Assembly (NCBI GenBank): GCA_945860285.1
Contig: CAMAQB010000024.1
Location: 1-40,502, forward strand
Reading direction: 5' to 3'
DNA length: 40,502 nt
Source: Akkermansia muciniphila
GTDB lineage: Bacteria; Verrucomicrobiota; Verrucomicrobiia; Verrucomicrobiales; Akkermansiaceae
The notes beneath the pieces are model-generated. The model did not search any database and was not told the DNA's origin. It saw only the letters and a list, made by a program, of their open reading frames with translations. This document shows positions 1-9,300 of this stretch, piece after piece. Position 1 is the first letter of the stretch; each line of letters opens with the position of its first letter. The position numbers and the translations under genes are program-made.

Positions 1-922
1 AACGTCTCGTCACCGCAGTCCTAGTCGAAATCTCCGACGCATGGGAATCAGGAAAATCTTACCTCAAACCACAAAACTAACAAAATACACAAACCACCTA
101 CTTCAACTAAATGCCTTGAAAGATTTTACAGAAAAAATATTGCGCGGCCTTGTTATTTGCTGTGCAAGCCTCGCTTTGCTGGAACCGACCTCGGAATTCC
201 CGTTCGGCATCCTGATTTTCCTTTTCATTCCACGCCGAAACCATGACACTGCCGGTCGTGACTTCCGAGGAATGCAACGTCTGTCATCACCGAGCCATCG
301 CAACCGCATCGCTCATGCATCTGCCGTTGCGCTCCCGCGTTTGGAGGGGCCAGGCGGGCGAGTTCGCAGGGGCTGGAACCGGTCCCAGGGGTCGGTCCTC
401 GCGCGGTAACATGTTAGATTTTTGTTAGAAAATTCTCATCGCTTTTTGCCTCATATCAGTCGATTGGACACCTTGTGCAGTTTCCAGAAAGATTGGCAAC
501 TGGCTTTGTGATGTTGATGCGACCAGGTTGTGGGCGACAGTCTTTGCCCCAGTAATGTGACAAGATTGGAAATGGAAGGATTTCACACTTCCCATCCAGC
601 TGTCGATTCGCCAAACGGAATTCTAGCGATGAGCGAAGTCCCCACATTCTCCGCCGCTTTTCACGCAGAACTGGCATCAATCGCCAAAGTGACTGGAGTC
701 AGCAGTATCAGAGTATATCAAGTTGAATAGCGGCCGTAGTCTCGGACCTCATCAAGAGTAATTTGCAACTTTTTTTACGGCTGAATTTTCGGAGCGGTTA
801 TTGAGGTCAGGGCGCATGGGCTTTTTGACTGCGCTGGTTCTGGACCTTTGCTGGAGTTGGCTGCTGAAAGGGGGTGCTGAGCCGGGGGGGCAGAAATTGA
901 GCCAGGGCTGTCTTGAAGGCAC
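1..922. other. Long stretch without a supportable gene
   Basis: Several short open frames exist on both strands, but none has a recognisable domain, a plausible signal peptide or composition like the neighbouring genes. The first part is more AT-rich than the rest of the window. No tRNA, rRNA or clear hairpin was recognised. It could hold the promoter of a gene to the left, a small RNA or gene remnants; I see nothing specific. Confidence 0.5.
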
Positions 923-950
923 AAAAAAAGCCGCCGTTCGCACGGCAGCT
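923..950 (-). terminator. Rho-independent terminator of the Lys/Cys-rich protein gene
   Basis: Read on the minus strand, a GC-rich hairpin (GCTGCCG, loop around GCGAA, then CGGCGGC) runs directly into seven T. It begins about 25 bases after the stop codon of the gene ending at 974, the usual distance and orientation for an intrinsic terminator of that gene. Confidence 0.8.
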
Positions 951-973
951 TGGGAAATGATCGGGTCGGGAAA

Positions 974-1309
974 TCAAGCGAGGACGGTGCCTTCTTTCTT
1001 CTCTTCGCCGTCTTTTTTGTCGCCGTCCTTGTGTTTGCCGTCTTTGCCGCATTTGCCGCAATGAGCAAGGGTGCCTTCTTCTTTTTCAGCTTCCTTGTCG
1101 CACTCTTTCTTGCATTTGCCAGCGATCAGGGTGCCTTCTTCCTTTTCTTCTTCTTTATCGCACTTCTTCTTGCACTTGCCTTCGGCTACGGTGCTTTCTT
1201 CTTTCTTGGCTTCCGCGCCGTCCGTCTTCTTGCACTTGTCGCAATCAGCTGAGAACGCAAAGCCTGCGAATACGAAGGATGCGATGGTGGTCCACAATAA
1301 TTTTTTCAT
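974..1309 (-). CDS. Small exported lysine- and cysteine-rich repeat protein
   Basis: The product is 111 residues. The start at MKKLLWTT is chosen because it opens a classical Sec signal peptide (basic MKK, hydrophobic WTTIASFVFAGFAFS, likely cleavage before ADCDKC). The mature part is almost entirely Lys, Glu, Cys, Gly and Asp, built from about three 20-residue repeats of the type KEEGTLIAGKCKKECDK, and ends GKCGKDGKHKDGDKK. The paired cysteines (CDKC, CKKKC, CKKEC, CGKC) suggest metal binding or modification; this is inference. EGKC/CGKCG motifs recall bufferin-type Cys-rich peptides, but no DUF692/MNIO modifying enzyme lies nearby. It is a single-gene unit with its own terminator. Function unknown. 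Confidence 0.8.
   Translation of the reverse strand: MKKLLWTTIASFVFAGFAFSADCDKCKKTDGAEAKKEESTVAEGKCKKKCDKEEEKEEGTLIAGKCKKECDKEAEKEEGTLAHCGKCGKDGKHKDGDKKDGEEKKEGTVLA
1069..1248 (-). repeat. Three tandem 60-bp coding repeats
   Basis: Three consecutive units with an exact 60-base period start at 1069, 1129 and 1189; on the plus strand each begins near GGTGCCTTCTTC. They encode the 20-residue Lys/Glu/Cys repeats of the exported protein. The first two are closely similar and the third is diverged, so copy number could vary by slippage or unequal recombination while keeping frame. Confidence 0.8.
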
Positions 1310-1472
1310 GATTTGGTTGGTGTAATGGTTGTTTGTAGTAACTCGGTCGAGTGATGTGATTCTACTCGAAAAATACAACGTCGCTACCAAAATATTTTGT
1401 TTGTTGATTTTTTTCTTATTTTAATCTATTCCCCGGCTTGACCCGGCGGCTTGAGCCGCTAGCGTGTTGGCG

Positions 1473-2027
1473 ATGATGGAGATTGGCACCGCGCTGGGGG
1501 AAAACATCGGGCACGGGGCGGGTTGGACGGTGACCGGGCACGCGCTGGCTTGGGTGGTGACCGGAAGTTTGTTGTTTGTTGGAATCGTCGGCTGCCTGAT
1601 TCCGATATTGCCGGGCCACCCCATTTTATTGCTCGCAGCCGTGGCGCATCGATTGATCCTCGGCGATGCTTCGGGTCTGCATTGGTGGTCATTTGCGATT
1701 CTGGGTTTGCTGCTGGTTTTTTCCCAGGTTTTGGAGTTTTTGAGCGGGGCGGCGGGCACAAAATGGTTCGGTGGCAGCAAGTGGGGAGCGTGGGGGGCGC
1801 TCATCGGCGGCTTGGCAGGCATGTTTTTTTTTCCAATCGGCCTGATTTTGGGGCCCCTGATCGGAGCGCTGGCGTTTGAATTGATTTTTGCCAAGAAGGA
1901 AACGACACCTGCTGTGGTTTCGGGAATGGGAAGCGTGCTTGGCACGGTGGCGGGGATGTTGATCAAGCTCGCGATCGGTATCGTGATGGTGGCTTGGATC
2001 ATTCTCGACGCGCTGGAATTCGTATAG
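1473..2027 (+). CDS. DUF456 family membrane protein
   Basis: About 184 residues, almost entirely hydrophobic, with four or five predicted membrane segments. Typical DUF456 (PF04306) features are the early GCLIPILPGHPILLLAA segment and a Gly-rich central part (GGLAGMFFFPIGLILGPLIGA), where a glycine-zipper-like helix precedes FELI. The family is widespread in bacteria; no biochemical function is established that I can cite. The start is uncertain: GTG 1464, ATG 1473 and ATG 1476 are in frame. It is transcribed alone, away from the Lys/Cys-rich gene and towards the minus-strand gene ending at 2071. Confidence 0.85.
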   Translation: MMEIGTALGENIGHGAGWTVTGHALAWVVTGSLLFVGIVGCLIPILPGHPILLLAAVAHRLILGDASGLHWWSFAILGLLLVFSQVLEFLSGAAGTKWFGGSKWGAWGALIGGLAGMFFFPIGLILGPLIGALAFELIFAKKETTPAVVSGMGSVLGTVAGMLIKLAIGIVMVAWIILDALEFV

Positions 2028-2070
2028 TCGTGACGGAAGGTCGCTGCCATTTTGAATTGCCACCGCGCCG

Positions 2071-2844
2071 TCAATGCCCGGCCGGCAGCGCTTCGGAAAA
2101 AAGCGGCATGGTTGCGGAGAGGTTCAGCTTGGTGGGCGGCGATATGCTCAGAGTCCTGTTTTCTCCGATTTTGTAATCTCCGTAGGCAACAGGAGCCACC
2201 GTGAGATTGATGATCGGTTCATCGACAGTACCCAGATGGGAAATGTGAAGGATCGTGGCACAGTTGGGGATTTTCTGGATGTTCAGCAGGTCGCCGGGCT
2301 TGAACCAGGTGAATGCCGCTTTGTTGTCACAGGGGTAGAGATATTCGATCAGAACCGGATAGGGGCCGGGCGGGCGGAGTTTGTCCGGCTGCACCAAGGC
2401 CTGCGCGCGGATTGAAAATCCGGGGAAAAGGATGTCGGTTTCGACCAGCGGACGGATCTGGAGGATGCGATAGTTGCCCTCGATGTAGGTTGGCTTCTCG
2501 TCCTCGGTGTAGCTTTGCAAATAGGCTCTCAACAGCCGGCTGTTGGTTTTGGTGAGTTTTTTGCGGTTGGTCGGCAGAGCGTACAGGGCGTAATTCCGAT
2601 AGATGGTTTCGGGGCGGATCGATTCCCCCTGTGGCGCATCGAGCGCGGTGAAGGACTGGGGAACCGGTGCCCGACCGATTTTTTTCAGGATGTTGTAGTT
2701 CTGGGGCAGCTCCGGGTTGTTGAAGATGAACAGCGAAAGTATCCACGAGACGGTGCTGAAACAAATCGCCAGCGCATGGGCGAGAAGCCACCAAAAATAC
2801 GGAGGACGCTTGCGTGCGAAGTCGGCGATTTTCGAGCGGGCCAT
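2071..2844 (-). CDS. Membrane-anchored protein of unknown function
   Basis: 257 residues. A basic N-terminus (MARSKIADFARKRPP) is followed by one hydrophobic segment (about residues 18-42, WWLLAHALAICFSTVSWILS) and a soluble, presumably periplasmic domain. The domain contains YRNYALYALP, a TNRKKLTKTNSRLLRAY stretch and a conserved-looking PYPVLIEYLYPCDNKAAF. I do not recognise the family. Its start lies 6 bases after the stop of the A-type Fe-S carrier gene, so the two are probably cotranscribed. Ordinary codon use and the signal-anchor architecture support a real gene. Confidence 0.75.
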   Translation of the reverse strand: MARSKIADFARKRPPYFWWLLAHALAICFSTVSWILSLFIFNNPELPQNYNILKKIGRAPVPQSFTALDAPQGESIRPETIYRNYALYALPTNRKKLTKTNSRLLRAYLQSYTEDEKPTYIEGNYRILQIRPLVETDILFPGFSIRAQALVQPDKLRPPGPYPVLIEYLYPCDNKAAFTWFKPGDLLNIQKIPNCATILHISHLGTVDEPIINLTVAPVAYGDYKIGENRTLSISPPTKLNLSATMPLFSEALPAGH

Positions 2845-2850
2845 GATGGA

Positions 2851-3222
2851 TTACGAACAGGGCTGCCCTGCGGCGGGTTCGACCCCCGCATGCGGCGCTG
2901 GTTCAAAGGAGGTGCCGCAACCGCAGGCCCTGACCGCGTTGGGGTTGCTGATTTTGAATCCTGCATCGCTCAAAGAATCGGAATAATCAACATGACTGCC
3001 GTCGAGCACCGAGTGACTATCGGCGGCGATGAAAAACCTCACCCCGCTGGCATGGGTCACCGTGACATCGCCGGGCTCGGCGGTGCCGATCCGCATCGCA
3101 TATTGCAAACCCGCGCAGCCGCCGCGCTCGACCGCGAGCCGCAATCCCGCTGTGGCAGGGGCGTTTTTCTGGGTGAGCATGACGCTCAATGCCTGGGCGG
3201 CCTGGTCGGATATCGTGATCAT
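2851..3222 (-). CDS. A-type iron-sulfur cluster carrier (HesB/IscA/ErpA family)
   Basis: 123 residues. It begins MITISDQAAQALSVML, as in the family, and has the three invariant ligand cysteines: C36 in ERGGCAGLQYAM, and C100 and C102 in ACGCG. A-type carriers accept Fe-S clusters from scaffold proteins and pass them to apoproteins in the cytosol. About 20 residues follow the CGCG motif (to QPCS), longer than the usual few-residue tail, and contain an extra cysteine. It lies between ftsY and the unknown membrane protein on the same strand. No other isc or suf gene is nearby, so IscA, ErpA or SufA cannot be told apart. Confidence 0.92.
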   Translation of the reverse strand: MITISDQAAQALSVMLTQKNAPATAGLRLAVERGGCAGLQYAMRIGTAEPGDVTVTHASGVRFFIAADSHSVLDGSHVDYSDSLSDAGFKISNPNAVRACGCGTSFEPAPHAGVEPAAGQPCS

Positions 3223-3307
3223 CGGGCTGGGAAACTATACGCGGCTTTGTTTTTCAATGCGAATCAAATTGTGGACATTTTTCGAGCGAGCCATCACGCG
3301 AAATTTG

Positions 3308-4156
3308 TTAGATCATCTCATGGATGAACTTTTCGCGGTCGAACGCTTCAAAGGCTCCCGGTTCCTCTCCGGTGCCGAGGAAGCAGGTTGGGATTTTCAA
3401 TTGTTCGTGAATGCTCACCGCGATACCGCCCTTGCCCGAGCCGTCCATTTTGGTGACGATCAGTCCGTCGAGCGGGCAGGCCTTGTGGAATTCCTTTGCC
3501 TGCTGCAGAGCGTTGGCTCCGGTGCTGGCATCGACCACCAACAGGGTGAGGTGGGGAGCCGTCGGGTCGTTCTTTCCCATGACCCTGCGGATCTTGCCCA
3601 GTTCCTCCATCAGGTTGTGGCGGGTGTGCAGGCGACCGGCGGTATCGCAGATCAGGAAACCGGTTTTTGCGGCGATGGCTTTTTGATGGGCGGTGAAACA
3701 GACCGACGAGGGATCGGCATTGGCATTGCCGCGGACCACCGGAATGTGCAGTCGCTGACCCCATTGTTCGAGCTGCTCCACAGCGGCGGCGCGGAAGGTG
3801 TCCGCTGCGGCGAGCATGACACTATGGCCTTGTCGATGCAGCCAGTGGGCGAGTTTTGCGGCGGAGGTGGTTTTGCCCACGCCGTTCACCCCCACCAGCA
3901 TGATTACCGTTGGCAATCCATCGCTGCGCAGTTCCGGAAGCGGGTGTGAGGCGGGCAGTCGTTTGCCAATGTGCTCGCGGGCTGCGGCGATCACGTCATC
4001 CGCGGTGATTTTTCGTCCCAAGGCGCGCAGTTCGTCGGTGATGGCCATTGCGCCCTTGACTCCGAGATCGGCGGCGATGAGATCGGCTTCCAATTCCTCC
4101 CATTCGATTTCCGCGCGGTTGGTGATTTTGTTATACAGAGATTTGAAGAAGCCCAT
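3308..4156 (-). CDS. ftsY: Signal recognition particle receptor FtsY
   Basis: 282 residues, an SRP-type GTPase that docks the SRP-ribosome complex at the membrane for cotranslational insertion. An N domain (about 1-80) is followed by the G domain with G1 GVNGVGKTT, the DTFRAAAVEQL insertion-box region, G3 DTAGR and G4 TKMDGSGKGG, ending FDREKFIHEMI. The start MGFFKSLYNKI gives a short FtsY without the acidic A domain of Enterobacteria, as in many other phyla. G4 carries Met where Leu is usual (TKLDG) and Ser-Gly where Thr/Ser-Ala is commoner. The gene lies in a minus-strand run with a DUF1080 gene upstream and the Fe-S carrier downstream. Confidence 0.95.
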   Translation of the reverse strand: MGFFKSLYNKITNRAEIEWEELEADLIAADLGVKGAMAITDELRALGRKITADDVIAAAREHIGKRLPASHPLPELRSDGLPTVIMLVGVNGVGKTTSAAKLAHWLHRQGHSVMLAAADTFRAAAVEQLEQWGQRLHIPVVRGNANADPSSVCFTAHQKAIAAKTGFLICDTAGRLHTRHNLMEELGKIRRVMGKNDPTAPHLTLLVVDASTGANALQQAKEFHKACPLDGLIVTKMDGSGKGGIAVSIHEQLKIPTCFLGTGEEPGAFEAFDREKFIHEMI

Positions 4157-4186
4157 GGCAGGAGAAGCAAGCGGAGCAGGATTCGC

Positions 4187-4846
4187 TCAGAGGGTTTTAA
4201 TTTCGAGATGGCGCCAGCGGACATTGCAGGAATTGCCGCCGTGAACTTGCAGTGCGAAAAATCCCTCGGCGGTGAACTCCGGCGCGGTGTCGGTGTAGTC
4301 GACTCGTTTTTCGCCGTTGAGCCAGATCTGGATGTGCTTGTCCTCACAGAGAATGCGGATCTTGTTCCAGTCGTCCCACTTGATGAGCTGCTGCCCGATT
4401 TTGGTGAACTCAGTCTGTTTCTCCTTGTCGTTTTTGGCAGGGTAGAGCCAGCCGCGCCGCGCTTCGTCGTAAAGCCCCGCCGTCCAGGACCGGGCTTTGC
4501 TGTTGTCGTGCTCGCATTGATAACCATTGACCCTGCCGTCGTTGCCGGGTTTCTGCAAGGCGCGGAACATCATGCCGGAGTTGCCCGAGAGGTCGTCGAA
4601 TTTCATCTCAAAATGGAAATCGAAGTTCTTGTAGGTTTTGTCGCTGCGCAGGAATGTGTTGGATTTGGCATCTTTCCCGGAGCCGACGATGCATTCGCCC
4701 TCGGCCGCGAATTTGCCATCGCCATTGACAACGGTCCAGCCGCTGAGGTCCTTGCCGTTGAAGAGCGGCACGAAACCTTCCTCCGCATGGAGCAATGGCA
4801 GGGCGATAATGCCGAAGAGCAGCGTTAGGGAATGGTTCGTGGACAT
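4187..4846 (-). CDS. Exported DUF1080 (3-keto-disaccharide hydrolase-like) protein
   Basis: 219 residues from MSTNHSLTLLF, chosen over an upstream in-frame Met because it directly opens a Sec signal peptide ending near LLHAEEGF. The mature protein is one DUF1080 (PF06439) domain: FVPLFNGKDLSGWT at its start, NSGMMFRA, GYQCEHD, a WNKIRILCEDKHIQIWLNG strand and a final GGNSCNVRWRHLEIKTL. The fold is a concanavalin-like beta sandwich; some members hydrolyse 3-ketoglycosides, and the family is greatly expanded in Verrucomicrobia and Planctomycetes. Substrate here is unknown. It lies 30 bases upstream of ftsY on the same strand, probably by position only. Confidence 0.9.
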   Translation of the reverse strand: MSTNHSLTLLFGIIALPLLHAEEGFVPLFNGKDLSGWTVVNGDGKFAAEGECIVGSGKDAKSNTFLRSDKTYKNFDFHFEMKFDDLSGNSGMMFRALQKPGNDGRVNGYQCEHDNSKARSWTAGLYDEARRGWLYPAKNDKEKQTEFTKIGQQLIKWDDWNKIRILCEDKHIQIWLNGEKRVDYTDTAPEFTAEGFFALQVHGGNSCNVRWRHLEIKTL

Positions 4847-4919
4847 TGCTGTGACCAGCGAAGGTGGCGAGTGCGGCAATCAAATGCAAGCGAAACCACG
4901 GGCATGTCGGGGATTTTGA

Positions 4920-6071
4920 TCAGTCGAGGTTTTGCAATGCCGATTTCAGTTGCTGGATCGCATCAGGAGGATGGCTGGCGGAAAGTGAGATGCGCAGCCG
5001 GGCGGTGTTGCGCGCCACGGTCGGATAGCGGATGGCCGGCACCAGCAGCTTTTGCTGTTCCAGTTTCGCAGATGCTCCGAGGGCGCGGTCATTCGTGCCG
5101 AGAATCATGGGGATGATCGGGGTCGCCGGGGAGGCGGTCATGCCACCCGCCGTGAGGAGCGCGATGTTCTCCTGCAACCGACTTCGAAGCATGCGTCCTT
5201 CGTCCGAACAAATGATCGCAACTGCAGCGGATGCGGCATGGGCGAGCGCCGGCGGAGGGGCGGTCGAGTATATGAACGATCGGGCACGCTGGATCAACAG
5301 GTCGGCCATAATCCGCGAGGTGGCGATAAATCCGCCCGAAAGCCCCGCTGCTTTGCTGAGCGTGCCCATTTGCAGGTCGATGTCATTTTGCAAACCTGTC
5401 AATTCCGCCAGACCCGCTCCCTGTTCGCCGAGCACGCCGAACCCATGTGCTTCATCGAGCAGCAACAGGGCATCGTATTCCTTCCTGAGTCGCACCAGTT
5501 CCGCCAGGGGCGCGACGTCGCCGTCCATGCTGAACACCGATTCGGTCGCGATCAAGATCCTTGGCTCGCTGCCGTGTTTGGCGCGCAAGCCGCGGAGGAT
5601 TTTCTCCAGCCTGGAGGTGTCATTGTGTGGGAAAACCCGTACAGTGGCGGAGGATAACCGGGCGCCATCGATGAGGCAGGCATGCGCCAATTTGTCGAGA
5701 ACCACGAAGTCGTCGCGCCCGAGCAACGCGGGGATGGTTCCCATTGCCGCGGCATATCCCGAGCCGAAAAGCAGCGCTGCTTCGCTGTGTTTGAGTGCGG
5801 CGAGGCGCGATTCCAAATCCGCGTGGGCCGGCGAAGATCCGCTGATCAGGCGCGATGCCGTCGCTCCGCCTCCCCAGCGGTCGATGCCCTCTGCAAAGGC
5901 CTCCAACACGGCTCGATGGCAGGACAAGCCGAGGTAGTCATTGCCTGAAAAATTCCACATTTCCCGCTTGCCTTTGCGAACCAGCGCGCCCTGGACCCGT
6001 TCAACGGGATGGATGTTTCGCCACAGGTCTGCCTCCACGAGTCTGTCCAGTTCGTCTTTGATCGACCTCAT
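4920..6071 (-). CDS. bioF: 8-amino-7-oxononanoate synthase-type PLP enzyme
   Basis: 383 residues from MRSIKDELDRL, the start that best matches the length of BioF proteins; in-frame ATGs at 6092 and 6128 would extend it. It is an alpha-oxoamine synthase (fold-type I PLP enzyme). Visible features are NFSGNDYLGLS, the GSGYAAAMG glycine segment, DEAHGFGVLG with the PLP-contacting Asp and His, and TLSKAAGLSGGF with the Schiff-base lysine. BioF condenses pimeloyl-ACP/CoA with alanine in biotin synthesis. Close relatives (KBL, serine palmitoyltransferase-like enzymes) share all motifs and no other bio gene is adjacent, so the substrate is inferred. Confidence 0.85.
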   Translation of the reverse strand: MRSIKDELDRLVEADLWRNIHPVERVQGALVRKGKREMWNFSGNDYLGLSCHRAVLEAFAEGIDRWGGGATASRLISGSSPAHADLESRLAALKHSEAALLFGSGYAAAMGTIPALLGRDDFVVLDKLAHACLIDGARLSSATVRVFPHNDTSRLEKILRGLRAKHGSEPRILIATESVFSMDGDVAPLAELVRLRKEYDALLLLDEAHGFGVLGEQGAGLAELTGLQNDIDLQMGTLSKAAGLSGGFIATSRIMADLLIQRARSFIYSTAPPPALAHAASAAVAIICSDEGRMLRSRLQENIALLTAGGMTASPATPIIPMILGTNDRALGASAKLEQQKLLVPAIRYPTVARNTARLRISLSASHPPDAIQQLKSALQNLD

Positions 6072-6385
6072 CTGCTGCCGCGGCTTTACCATTGCCCGGA
6101 CAGATAGGCGAGTGCTTTCGTTTCGCATTCGACACCATTCTCGATTTCACAGTTTCGGCCAATGAGCTTTTTGCGAATTTTTTCCTATTGTTTGTATTTA
6201 CATCCGTTGTTCCCGTGATAGGTTGATGGCGTTCTGCAAATTGTTTTAGTACAATTCATGCTCACTAGGTTTTCCGATTCCATTCATTTAAATTGCAAGG
6301 TTGTTTCGCCCGGCTGCGTGGTTTCAATGAGATTACATTATAAATTCAATTATTCCCACATCAACCAGCCGACATCGAAGAGGCC

Positions 6386-9300
6386 GTGAACAAATTCCGC
6401 AAAAGCAAAGGCTTTACGCTGATCATCACCATCAGTCTGTTGGTCTTGCTTACGATTGTCGGCATTGGGCTGCTGTCGCTTTCGGCGGTGAGCTTGCGGG
6501 CCTCATCGCAGGGCAGCGCGATGTCGGCGGCCCGCAGCAATGCGCGGATGGCATTGATGCTGGCCCTGGGGGACCTGCAAAAAACGATGGGGCCGGACAA
6601 GGCGATTTCGGCGCCATCCGGGATCGTCAGCGCCACTCCCGCCAAAAACAATCTCACCGGAGTGTGGGCATCGTGGGACATGAACCCCAACGCGGCCAGC
6701 CTCAACTACGCTACTGAAAAAAACACCCGGTTCCGCAAATGGCTGGTCTCCGACAAGGATTTGGCGGCGACATGGGATCGCAATTATCCGACCACGCCGG
6801 CGACTTCCAAGGTCGTCGATCTCGTTGGCAGCGGATCACTGGGGGCGGGAGCTGCGGATACCGAAAAAGTCAAAGCTGGTCTGGTGCCGATCGAGCGCAA
6901 CGGCGTGTTGGAGGGCAATTATGCGTGGCACATCTCCGACGAAGCCGTCAAGGCCCGGATCAATTCCTATCGTGATCCCAGTCAAAACGAAACACTGGCC
7001 AAGAAGCGCGCGTTGATGTCGGGACAGCGGCCGGATGCGTCGGTGGTGACCGCGACCGATGGATCGAAACTTTCTTTTCTTCCCTCCGACCTGACTCCGG
7101 TGGAGTATGGCAGGGCTGCGGAATCATCGGGTAAGTTGATCTCGCTCAATCAGGCCGACGTTCCGAGCCAGACTCCCCGGATAGGCAAATTCCGCAACTC
7201 GGTGACACCCTATTCGTTAGGATTACTCACCAATGTGCGCAGCGGTGGTTTGCAGGAGGACCTTACCTCGTTGTTCGAGGGCACATCCCTGCCGATCAAA
7301 TACAATGCGAAGCGCTTGTATGACACCACGCACAAGATCACCGGGGTTTCGGATCCCCGCTGGACGGCTCTGGCCAGTTATTACAACATTTACAAAGGCA
7401 TCGCGACCCCGGATGCATCACCTACCTATTCCGGCGAGCCACCACAAACCATTTTCACTACGGCTCATGTGGCGTCGACGGGATTTTTCCCCGGCCCGGT
7501 GATTGCCCGTGCGGAGGTTCTTTTCAGCTTCGTGACAAGGGATTCTCACGCCGTATGGACCGGCGGACTGGCAAATTATGATCCTTCGCTGAAACGCATG
7601 GGGCATCTTGTTTATACTCCGGTGGTGACCTTGTACAATCCTTACAACGTCAGTCTGAAATTCGACAAACTGCAGATCGTGATCCGCAACGTGCCGATCG
7701 CATTCAGGTTTTTCGTCAACGGCAAACCGCAGATGAAGGAGCTGGTTTCCATCAATGAGTTGTTCGTCAACGGCAACGAAAAGGGGGAGAAATCATTCGC
7801 GATGGACATTGCCAACTGGACCGGCTACGATGGCGGAGCGACTTCCGGACCTATCGTCATGAAACCCGGCCAGACGCTGGTTTGCAGTCCCGCACTCGAT
7901 CCCTCGCTGACTTTCAGAAATGGACAGGGCAAGTTTTTCGATTTCCAAAACAACCTGACCGGCACCGACGTCAATGGCAATGTGACCGTGGCGATCCCCG
8001 CCAAGCCGGGATTCGCCGGGAAGTCCGTTGGTTATGATATCGACTGGCTCACTCCTTCTGAGTTTGACGATGGAATATCGAACGACAACCGTTTGGGAGT
8101 ACTGGGACTGGCCGACAACGACGATGTTTACATCGAATACGCGGTAAAGGTCCCGACCCGCGGCATCAAGGATCACTTCGAGGTCGGAGCCACGATCACG
8201 GTTGCCGGAAAGTCCAGGGCCTATGGCGGCTTGAATTTCCAATATGCCGACGACGCGACCCTGAAAAAATATTTCACGCAAACCTATCGATACCCGCAGT
8301 CCGGCGCATTCAAGGCCAGCTCGGCCTATCATTCGAACTCCATATCGCTCTCGGCACAGGGCAACGTCAAGTCGTTCGCACTTTTCTCCGCCACCGCGCG
8401 CACAACCAACGGCGGCGTTTATGAAACCAATTCGCGCAGCACCACTGCCGGAGCCATCAACGTGCTGCGCGACGGTCGCTTTGCCGGCAAACCATTCCTG
8501 CACAACAATCCGGCTCGCGCGCTGGCGATGATCGACATGAAAACGGAAACGCCGGGCATGCAGTCGCACGAGTTGAATTTCCTCCAGGTCAACAACAATG
8601 TGGACGACCTGTTTGAGATCGACGCGACAAACCGCGGCAACGTGCTGACCGGCAATACCACCACGCGTGGCATCAAGGCAGGGTCGTTTTTGGAACTACC
8701 GACCGGTCCAATGCTGTCGATCTCGGATTTCAGGCGATCCAATGCATTGACCACATCCTATCTGCCGAGTTTCACACAGCCGGTGTCGAACTCAAGCGTA
8801 TCGCCGCTGATGGATACCAGCAAGGTGCTGCAAACCGGGGTGATATCCTATCCCTTGCTCGACCACAGCGTGCTGGCGAACCACGCGCTCTATGACAAGT
8901 TTTATTTTTCCACCATCGCCCCCTACGGTGGAAAGTCCAGCACTGCGGTCTTCCAGGATTTCATGAATGGGAAGGCGCCGCTGCTGTCGCAGGCATACCA
9001 GCCCTATCTTCCGCAGGGCAAGTCGGTTAATGATGCCCTCGCGGAATTGCTCTCCGGCGGCAAACCAGCCCTGGGTGGATACCTGCTGGCTTCGCAGTAC
9101 CTGATGGTCAGGGGCGCGTTCAATGTGAACTCAACTTCGGTGCAGGCATGGAAGGCGATGCTTGCGTCGATGAAAGGCCTGCAAATTCCCACCCTCTGGC
9201 CGAAAACAGCGGCAGTGGAAATGAAGAGTCTCGTTAACACAAACTCCACCCCGGTCCTGCCGATGTCGCTGGTCAATGGCGGCAATGCCTCGAACGCCAT

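Noticed and set aside
41-730. Several short open frames in the first 0.7 kb
   Set aside because: No signal, domain or consistent composition; frames overlap each other on both strands.
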